Positions 1-4,076 of a stretch of DNA of 5,537 bases are shown piece by piece. Made by a program: the position numbers and the translations under genes. The notes below the pieces were generated by a model. The model saw nothing but the letters and a program-made list of their open reading frames with translations. It searched no databases and was not told the DNA's origin. Location of the stretch: positions 1 to 5,537 of the forward strand of contig JAFYET010000020.1 of NCBI GenBank assembly GCA_017544125.1. The letters are read 5' to 3'. The stretch comes from Ruminococcus sp. (GTDB taxonomy: Bacteria; Bacillota; Clostridia; Oscillospirales; Ruminococcaceae). Each line of letters starts with the position of its first letter. Within the stretch, counting starts at the first letter, position 1.

Positions 1-31
1 AATATAAGTCAGGTCTGTATTCTTCGCTCAT
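1..31 (-). CDS. Start of an unidentified protein gene (partial, 10 codons)
   Basis: The minus strand reads ATG at 31-29 followed by an open frame to the window edge, giving MSEEYRPDLY. A strong Shine-Dalgarno sequence, AAGGAGG (47-41), lies nine bases upstream, and a consensus promoter (128-100) precedes that, so this is very likely a real gene start. Ten residues cannot identify the product. The acidic opening with Tyr-x-Pro-Asp resembles the N-termini of small DUF1292 (YrzB-type) proteins of Clostridia, but that is a guess from memory. The gene is divergent from the long noncoding transcription unit that starts near 221, so the two share a short intergenic region. Confidence 0.6.
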   Translation of the reverse strand, partial: MSEEYRPDLY

Positions 32-40
32 AGCTATGCG

Positions 41-47
41 CCTCCTT
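41..47 (-). promoter_or_regulatory. Ribosome binding site of the left-edge gene
   Basis: The minus strand has AAGGAGG, nine bases before the ATG at 31-29. It fixes the start of the truncated gene. Confidence 0.75.
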
Positions 48-99
48 ACTAAAAACAAACAGCGCCCGAAAAACACCATTCAAGCACTGCAACACTATT

Positions 100-128
100 A
101 TTATACTACATTTAGAATTAAATGTCAA
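100..128 (-). promoter_or_regulatory. Sigma-A type promoter for the left-edge gene
   Basis: On the minus strand TTGACA (128-123) and TATAAT (105-100) match both consensus hexamers exactly, with a 17-base spacer. Transcription should start near 93 and leave a leader of about 60 bases before the ATG at 31. Confidence 0.8.
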
Positions 129-186
129 GCGGAATTTGTAAATGTAATGTTAAATAAAAAATCTCGAAAAAAGTTGAAAAAAACTA

Positions 187-214
187 TTGACAAACGCCAA
201 AAAGTGTGCTATAC
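187..214 (+). promoter_or_regulatory. Sigma-A type promoter of the long noncoding RNA
   Basis: TTGACA (187-192) and TATACT (209-214) are separated by 16 bases, which predicts a start near 221. No protein frame with a proper ribosome binding site follows. The next strong plus-strand terminator is at 1347-1386, so this promoter appears to serve a noncoding RNA. It is divergent from the minus-strand promoter at 128-100, with about 60 bases between the two -35 boxes. Confidence 0.75.
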
Positions 215-229
215 TGTATTCAAGGAAAG

Positions 230-680
230 AGGAAAGGGGCAAATCCGAAAGGGGCAGCCGGGGCGGCGTAAGGGTCGCACATCAGATGAGGCTGCATATC
301 GGGGTCAGGTGCCCAAGAGGTTTTAGTAAAAGCCTCCGGAAACGTATATTTCCCTCCTTATCTAAAGTGGTTCGGAATCAGGCTGTTGGTAGAAGTGGGT
401 ACACTTAATTTGAGAAGTCTGCCGCAGTCCCGTTAACATACTTTAAATCTATCGAAAGGAGCCAGAGCCCATGGACAATTTAGAACCAAAGAGCATCCGA
501 AGGCTCGGCGACAGTGACTGATCTGATAGTGGGGCGTTAAGACCCGGGTTTGTAGACCGGCTGGCCCAAGTGAATGATAAGAATTTAGTCGTCGCCGATA
601 CCTTCCAAGCTATCCCACCAATCAGTTTATGATGCGGGGTGCTCAAAGTATCAGCGATATTTTTATATCCTTCTGACAAT
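230..680 (+). other. Folded 5' domain of the long RNA, possible pseudoknot
   Basis: This stretch is more GC-rich than the array that follows and dense in complementary segments. A multibranch module is closed by 237-241 with 310-314 and contains CC-GAAA-GG (245-252) and the GCAGCC/GGCTGC stem (254-259 with 290-295). Further on, TCGGCGAC (505-512) pairs perfectly with GTCGCCGA (591-598). ACTGAT (517-522) pairs with ATCAGT (621-626) and GTGGG (529-533) with CCCAC (614-618). The last two pairings cross the 505/591 helix, so they form either a pseudoknot or alternative folds. A small hairpin sits at 544-560, and the domain ends in the hairpin 651-676 (TCAG and GATAT arms, TTTT loop). Pairings were found by eye. 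Confidence 0.45.
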
Positions 681-1330
681 TGAATATTTGGAACTTTATA
701 TAAGGAGCTGGTTTTTATGATTAGCTTAAAGAGGTTTCAGAAAACATTTTAGAATGGAGTGAGTCCAATGCACGACTTAAGTTTTAGTGAGGTTTACCTG
801 AATATTTAGAAAGTGGTGAATCCAATGTAAACTGTAGTCAGCTCACAGTTTGATTTGAGTCTTCAAACTTGAACCAAATTAAGGATCATGTTAATAGAAT
901 TTCTTTAGCGTCTCTTTTGAAGGGAGTGGTGGATATGATTAGTATGATTGTCCACAGGATTTCTCTGAATATCTGAAAGAATGGGGTGAGTCCGCCGAGA
1001 AATTCAGCTTAGCGCCTGCTTGTTAAGGGGCGCATAGGATCAGTAAATTTTAAACGAAAGGTTTGAGTCCAATGGCATAGCGATTTGGCTTTTAGATGAC
1101 CAAATATTTTAAGAAAGGGTTGTTTCCGATGGCTTGACATAAATGCAGGCTTGATGAATGAATACGACGAAAGGAAATAATTCCAATGGCTATGTAAAAT
1201 TTTTTCTCGACTAACATATTTTGAGTAGGAGTGATGCATAATGATCACGAGGAAATGCATCTTAACGAATATCTGAGAGATTGGAGTGAGTCCACCCGAA
1301 AGTTTAGTCAGGTGCTAAATGTGGCACAGG
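435..1330 (+). repeat. Degenerate tandem array, period about 57 bases, in the long RNA
   Basis: A unit of the form GAATAT-T-AGAAAGG, then GTGAGTCCAATGG, recurs with drift. Clear copies have their TCC core near 764, 822, 991, 1068, 1125, 1182 and 1291. Weaker copies lie near 435-474, 682-720, 911-936 and 1216-1240. Steps of 58, 57 and 57 bases are seen directly, and the 822-991 gap is about three periods. After the core most copies carry an inverted repeat of their own: 829-835 with 845-851 (AAACTGT/ACAGTTT), 1012-1016 with 1029-1033 (GCGCC/GGCGC), 1083-1088 with 1100-1105 (ATTTGG/CCAAAT), 1132-1136 with 1146-1150, 1191-1195 with 1214-1218, 1233-1239 with 1255-1261 and 1312-1315 with 1324-1327. 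A conserved linker with changing but self-complementary hairpins favours a modular RNA over a protein repeat. Confidence 0.6.
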
Positions 1331-1346
1331 AAAATTTGAAGATTTC

Positions 1347-1386
1347 GAGGCAGGCCTTAATTATCCGGTGCCTGCCTCTTTTATTT
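1347..1386 (+). terminator. Intrinsic terminator of the long noncoding RNA
   Basis: GAGGCAGG (1347-1354) pairs perfectly with CCTGCCTC (1371-1378), extended by C1355-G1370, and is followed directly by TTTTATTT. It is strongest on the plus strand and closes the unit that starts near 221. Confidence 0.85.
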
Positions 1387-1412
1387 CCTCCCTTGGCGTG
1401 AGCCTGCAGGGT

Positions 1413-1438
1413 GGTAAACGGTCGCCTTGTTACCTTTT
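1413..1438 (+). other. Small hairpin between the two plus-strand RNA units
   Basis: GGTAA (1413-1417) pairs with TTACC (1430-1434) and is followed by TTTT. The stem is short and AT-containing, so it is at best a backup terminator for the long RNA. It overlaps the -35 box of the next promoter by two bases. The rest of 1387-1436 shows nothing recognisable. Confidence 0.25.
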
Positions 1439-1465
1439 AACACAGTGTGCGCCTTCGCATATAAT
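1437..1465 (+). promoter_or_regulatory. Promoter of a candidate small RNA
   Basis: TTAACA (1437-1442, one mismatch to consensus) and TATAAT (1460-1465) are 17 bases apart. The predicted start is near 1472. The next plus-strand feature is the terminator at 1556-1586. Confidence 0.55.
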
Positions 1466-1471
1466 ATTCTT

Positions 1472-1586
1472 ACAGGCACGGCTCTGCGAGAATTATGCGT
1501 TGAAAGTGGTAAAGGGGAGCAGCAGTTTTCGGCGGCCGCCTGATAATATAAATACAGCCCGGGGTCTTGCCTCGGGCTTTGTTTTT
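1472..1586 (+). ncRNA. Candidate small RNA, about 115 nt
   Basis: The interval runs from a predicted transcription start to an intrinsic terminator with a T-tract on the plus strand, and no open frame in it has a ribosome binding site. Visible pairings are GCTCT (about 1483-1487) with GGAGC (about 1516-1520), a GGCGG/CCGCC self-complementary block near 1531-1540, and the terminator hairpin. It lacks the SRP RNA core motif and shows no riboswitch hallmark that I know. It could also be only the leader of a lost gene, because the opposing radical SAM gene ends at 1588. The sequence directly supports the promoter and terminator; function is unknown. Confidence 0.4.
1556..1586. terminator. Terminator, probably bidirectional
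   Basis: AGCCCGGGGT (1556-1565) pairs with GCCTCGGGCT (1569-1578), with two G-T pairs and a CTT triloop. On the plus strand TTTGTTTTT follows, ending the candidate small RNA. On the minus strand the hairpin lies ten bases past the radical SAM stop codon and is followed by a looser T-rich stretch, so it probably ends that gene too. Confidence 0.8.
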
Positions 1587-1587
1587 G

Positions 1588-2679
1588 CTATGTGTTAAGC
1601 AGCGCTTCAACCTGCTCACGTTTTTCAAAAAGCACGCAGCCGCCGTCGTGGTCATCAAGCAGTATGCTGCCGCTTTGTAAAGCTGTGAACAGCGGCGAGT
1701 TTATGGCATCACGCAGCGATGTGTCTTTGACATTTATATCAGAGTATGGCGAGAACGGGCATGGCTCGGCACCGCCGTGTGAGTTTATGTGGAAAAAGCC
1801 CCTGCCTGCCGCAACGCACCCGCCCGATGATTTTTCATCACCGGGGAAGGATATGAACACCGTCTCGGGCAGCCTGCTACGAAGCTTTGATATGGCAGCT
1901 GATATGTATTGCCGCTCAGTGTCTGTCGGGGCAAGCTCACGGCTCTCGTCATTTACGGGAACGTATTCTACAAATATCACCGCCTTGCAGCCTTTGTCTG
2001 CCAGCTCACCTATAAACGCCTCAGAGGTCACTTCCTTGTAATTGTCTGTTGTAACGGTCACAGAAGCCCCGAAGATAAGCCCCCGCCGTTTAAGCTCACA
2101 CATATTGGCATTCAGCTTGTCGTAAATGCCGCTGCCACGCCGCTTGTCGGTGGTCTCACGCCCGCCCTCTATGCTCATTATGGGAATGAGGTTGCGGCAG
2201 TTATCAAGCAGCTCAAAATACCGCTCGTCAATATATGTGCCGTTAGTGAATACGGGGAAGAGTATGCTCTGCACACCGCCTGCGGCTTCTATCACATCAC
2301 GCCTTATCATCGGCTCGCCGCCTGCAAGCAGTATAAAGCTCACCCCGAGCGCCTCAGCCTCTTTGAAAACCCGCAGCCACTCGTCACGGCTAAGCTGCGC
2401 TACCGGCTCACTGTCGTTGGTGGCATTGCTGCACCGTGAATAGCACCCCGCACAGTGCAGGTTGCAGCTGCTGGTTATGCTCGCAATAAGAAAGGGCGGT
2501 ATGTGCAAGCCGCTGTCTTCGGCTTTCCTGCGCTTTTTTGAAGCCGCCTTGCTCGCTGCTGCAAATTTCAGCATAAAGGCACTTTCCTTCGGGTTTTTGA
2601 GCGTCGCCTTTACTGATTCGGCAACTATACGCTCAACGCCCTTTGTCATGTATTTTTGTATGTCAAAGCTATTGCTCAT
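1588..2679 (-). CDS. Radical SAM protein with SPASM-like C-terminal cysteines
   Basis: This is a 363-residue protein with the radical SAM signature CNLHCAGC (Cys72, Cys76, Cys79), whose three cysteines bind the [4Fe-4S] cluster that cleaves S-adenosylmethionine. Cys83 follows closely. GGEP (120-123) is the usual SAM-binding motif after the second strand. The C-terminal part has Cys288, Cys307 within a GGAEPCPFSP stretch, and Cys348, which resembles a SPASM or Twitch auxiliary cluster region. An N-terminal basic segment of about 55 residues (rich in Lys, Arg and Ala) precedes the barrel. The ATG at 2679 is chosen because AGGTGA lies about six bases upstream; an in-frame GTG at 2688 would overlap that site. 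The gene has its own promoter (2743-2715) and the hairpin at 1556-1578 ends it. Substrate is unknown: SPASM enzymes often mature peptides or sulfatases, but no precursor gene is visible here. Confidence 0.9.
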   Translation of the reverse strand: MSNSFDIQKYMTKGVERIVAESVKATLKNPKESAFMLKFAAASKAASKKRRKAEDSGLHIPPFLIASITSSCNLHCAGCYSRCSNATNDSEPVAQLSRDEWLRVFKEAEALGVSFILLAGGEPMIRRDVIEAAGGVQSILFPVFTNGTYIDERYFELLDNCRNLIPIMSIEGGRETTDKRRGSGIYDKLNANMCELKRRGLIFGASVTVTTDNYKEVTSEAFIGELADKGCKAVIFVEYVPVNDESRELAPTDTERQYISAAISKLRSRLPETVFISFPGDEKSSGGCVAAGRGFFHINSHGGAEPCPFSPYSDINVKDTSLRDAINSPLFTALQSGSILLDDHDGGCVLFEKREQVEALLNT

Positions 2680-2714
2680 CTGTTTCACCTGCTTTGCTGT
2701 TTTGGTTTGTGTAT

Positions 2715-2743
2715 ATTATACCATAAACCGGCATTGCAGTCAA
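2715..2743 (-). promoter_or_regulatory. Promoter of the radical SAM gene
   Basis: On the minus strand TTGACT (2743-2738) and TATAAT (2720-2715) are spaced by 17 bases. The start should fall near 2708, leaving a leader of about 30 bases that holds the AGGTGA ribosome binding site. Confidence 0.75.
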
Positions 2744-2744
2744 T

Positions 2745-2758
2745 CCCCGTTATCGGGG
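2745..2758. other. Short GC hairpin abutting the radical SAM -35 box
   Basis: CCCCG (2745-2749) and CGGGG (2754-2758) form a five-base-pair stem with a TTAT loop. It lies ten bases after the stop of the Spo0A-like gene and one base before the -35 hexamer at 2743. No T-tract follows on either strand, so it is a weak terminator at best. As DNA it could be an operator, but nothing proves this. Confidence 0.35.
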
Positions 2759-2768
2759 GGGATGTCTT

Positions 2769-3554
2769 TCAGCTCTGCTCGCTAAACCCTTTGCGGGGCA
2801 GTGCTTTTTCACGTTCGAGCTTGATGTCACGCCTTATGCGCTCGGCAACTATGAATATGTATTCTGAGTTGGTGGGGCTGCTTTTCAAAAGCGTTGAGTG
2901 TACGCCGAAGTATCTTACCGTTACCTCGGGCGGCACCTTTTCCCAGCTGCGCCCTATCGCGGTGCGCACCCCACGCTCTATGCAGGAGGGCTTTGCACCG
3001 TGTATCTGCGCAACTTTCGGGTATATCGTCTTTGATATGCGCCTTACTATGTCGGGCTCGCTTATCACAAGTGTGAGTATGCTGCGAAGATACCTGTAGC
3101 CGCAGTAGTTGGGTGTTATGCTAAGCTCGCATAAAGCGTGGCTCACTCTCTCAAAAAGCTCTGTTTCGTAGCTTATCTCGGGGTGTATCCTCTTGTTGCC
3201 GAGCATATCTTCAAGCGAGCGTATCACCGTGTCGGCGTTCGTGTCTGCGGGCAGCACAGCATCAGCACCGCCCATTAAGTATCTGCTCTTCTCCTTCTCG
3301 CCAGATGAAGCGAGAACTATCACCTTGGGCTTGGTGTCGGTCTTTTTTGCCTGCTCTATAAGTCTGACAGTTTCTCTTACGGTTATCTGCTCGTCGATGA
3401 GCAAAGCATCGGGCTTGAAAAGATAATCCGTCCTGTATAGCTCATCTGCGTGGGGGTCGCTGCATTTAACACGCTGCCCCGACAGCGTAAGGCGGTCTGT
3501 CAGTTCATTTTTCGTTAAAGTTTTTGTCGGTAAAAGAAATTTGTAGCTTTGCAT
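2769..3554 (-). CDS. Spo0A-like DNA-binding regulator with degenerate receiver domain
   Basis: This is a 261-residue protein, close to Spo0A in length (about 267). Residues about 125-246 match the Spo0A C-terminal DNA-binding domain: GYRYLRSIL, ISKTIYPKVA, a recognition-helix region at about 188-204 (CIERGVRTAIGRSW) and the SSPTNSEYI block. Residues about 1-118 look like a response-regulator receiver by pattern (PDALLID, then PKVIVLASSG, then GGADAVLP), with Asp54 at the phosphoacceptor position. The acidic pair expected near residue 10 is absent, the Thr/Ser after strand 4 is Ala, and the conserved Lys before Pro is Leu. Phosphorylation by the normal chemistry is therefore doubtful. The ATG at 3554 starts the domain; a GAGAGGA sequence lies 13 bases upstream, rather far. 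The open frame continues upstream to 3722 but crosses the promoter. Target genes are unknown. It may be a paralogue of true Spo0A. Confidence 0.85.
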   Translation of the reverse strand: MQSYKFLLPTKTLTKNELTDRLTLSGQRVKCSDPHADELYRTDYLFKPDALLIDEQITVRETVRLIEQAKKTDTKPKVIVLASSGEKEKSRYLMGGADAVLPADTNADTVIRSLEDMLGNKRIHPEISYETELFERVSHALCELSITPNYCGYRYLRSILTLVISEPDIVRRISKTIYPKVAQIHGAKPSCIERGVRTAIGRSWEKVPPEVTVRYFGVHSTLLKSSPTNSEYIFIVAERIRRDIKLEREKALPRKGFSEQS

Positions 3555-3599
3555 TTTTTGATCTACGTCCTCTCGTTTATGGAAAATTTTGCGAAAGGT

Positions 3600-3628
3600 A
3601 TTATAGCACAAAAAATCATGTTTGAAAA
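3600..3628 (-). promoter_or_regulatory. Promoter of the Spo0A-like gene
   Basis: On the minus strand TATAAT (3605-3600) is preceded by TGC, giving an extended -10. A weak -35, TTTTCA (3628-3623), lies 17 bases upstream. The start is predicted near 3593. This supports translation from 3554 rather than from the longer open frame to 3722. Confidence 0.6.
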
Positions 3629-3770
3629 GCCTTTTTGATAAATTTTGGTTTTGTATAAAAAATTCGGCGGCGAAGCGTGTCGTTTTTCTGCCGCAGCTTA
3701 AAAAATGCACAGATGATTGCAAATTTTCCGTTTATCTGTATGGGGTGTAAAAGAATTCATAAATTAGTTA

Positions 3771-3799
3771 TTGACAAACCGGCGCAAATGTAATATAAT
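3771..3799 (+). promoter_or_regulatory. Promoter of the T-box leader and ileS
   Basis: TTGACA (3771-3776) and TATAAT (3794-3799) match consensus exactly, with a 17-base spacer. Transcription should start near 3806. The stretch between this promoter and the divergent one at 3628 shows no further gene or clear site. Confidence 0.85.
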
Positions 3800-3805
3800 A
3801 TGTGT

Positions 3806-4058
3806 GTTATATCACTAAAGGCATTGACGGAGATAGTAGTTGTTCAGAATAAAGCCCCAGCGAGCTGCGGAGAGTGTGAGCGCAGCGTGAGTAGCTGTGT
3901 GACGAAGATCACTCCCGAGCTGCAGCCCGAAAGGTGACGAGTAGGCGCTGACGTAGTTCCTGCGTTAGGGGGAGGCATATGAATGTATGTGAAAAATGGT
4001 GGTTTATAAGCGTAAGGTTTCCTTGCGTCCGTTTTCGGGCGTGGGGTTTTGTTTTTTT
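3806..4058 (+). promoter_or_regulatory. T-box riboswitch sensing tRNA-Ile
   Basis: The leader carries T-box landmarks in order. An AGTA element lies at about 3835, then the AGCGAG and GTGTGAGCGC segments of the distal Stem I (3850-3875), then GAAGATCAC with specifier ATC (isoleucine) at 3908-3910, then GAGTAGGC, ACG and GCGTTA of Stem III (about 3940-3967). The tRNA acceptor-binding bulge is TGGT (4000-4003). The antiterminator is formed by GG 3998-3999 with CC 4029-4030 and by 4010-4017 with 4021-4028. Uncharged tRNA-Ile should stabilise it and prevent the terminator at 4025-4058. The usual ACCGCG after TGG is replaced by TTATAAGCG, so the T-box sequence itself is divergent while the pairing logic is kept. 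The specifier agrees with the downstream synthetase gene. Confidence 0.9.
4025..4058 (+). terminator. Regulated terminator of the ileS T-box
   Basis: 4025-4031 pairs with 4036-4042 around a TTTT loop (CGTCCG/CGGGCG core) and is followed by GGGG and a T-rich run (4047-4058). Its 5' arm, 4025-4030, is the same segment used by the antiterminator, so the two folds exclude each other. Confidence 0.85.
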
Positions 4059-4060
4059 AA

Positions 4061-4066
4061 AAGGAG
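4061..4066 (+). promoter_or_regulatory. Ribosome binding site of ileS
   Basis: AAGGAG (4061-4066) is ten bases before the GTG at 4077. Another in-frame GTG at 4068 is only one base away from the site and therefore too close, which decides the start. Confidence 0.7.
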
Positions 4067-4076
4067 TGTGTGTCAA

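Larger units (their letters stand above)
221..1386 (+). ncRNA. Candidate long structured noncoding RNA, about 1.16 kb
   Basis: The unit is bounded by a good promoter (187-214) and a strong intrinsic terminator (1347-1386). Between them no plus-strand frame looks like a protein: the longer ones either begin upstream of the predicted transcription start or lack a ribosome binding site. The 5' part contains many helices: 237-241 with 310-314, a GAAA-capped stem at 245-252, GCAGCC (254-259) with GGCTGC (290-295) enclosing 263-267 with 274-278, hairpins at 317-336 and 393-406, an 8-bp pairing of 505-512 with 591-598, and a hairpin at 651-676. The 3' part is an array of roughly 57-base degenerate units. 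I do not recognise it as RNase P RNA, tmRNA, SRP RNA, a group I or II intron, or a riboswitch. Large ornate RNAs of bacteria and phages (OLE, GOLLD, ROOL) are comparable in scale, but I cannot match it to any of them. The alternative is a decayed repetitive protein gene carried by an active promoter. Confidence 0.6.

Noticed and set aside
236..280. Resemblance to a cyclic-di-GMP-I riboswitch (GGCAAA-CCGAAAGG)
   Set aside because: Only the short GGCAAA and GNRA-capped stem are shared; the conserved GGGACGCAAAGCC block and receptor-helix arrangement are absent.
36..408. Two overlapping plus-strand open frames (96 and 73 codons) near the left end
   Set aside because: Their ATGs lie upstream of the predicted transcription start near 221, and neither has a ribosome binding site. 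The peptides are Lys/Arg-rich low-complexity sequence typical of structured GC-rich RNA read as protein.
1137..1176. Hammerhead-like segments (TTGATGA followed by CGAAAGG)
   Set aside because: The catalytic core requires CTGATGA; there is an extra base here and no matching stems I and III around a cleavage site. CGAAAGG recurs as part of the array.
449..1260. Minus-strand open frames opposite the long RNA (76 and 83 codons)
   Set aside because: No promoter or ribosome binding site, no recognisable domain, and they run across the repeat array on the wrong strand.
1592..2785. Several plus-strand open frames of 105-176 codons
   Set aside because: They are antisense to the radical SAM gene, whose motifs and ribosome binding site are clear. 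They are by-products of its codon bias.
3653..3694. GCGGC/GCCGC hairpin followed by T6 on the minus strand
   Set aside because: The loop is about 18 bases, the T-tract is separated by four bases, and no gene on that strand would end there, since ileS is divergent.
3555..3722. N-terminal extension of the Spo0A-like protein to an ATG at 3722
   Set aside because: The extension would include the promoter at 3628-3600, has no ribosome binding site, and precedes the natural receiver start at 3554.
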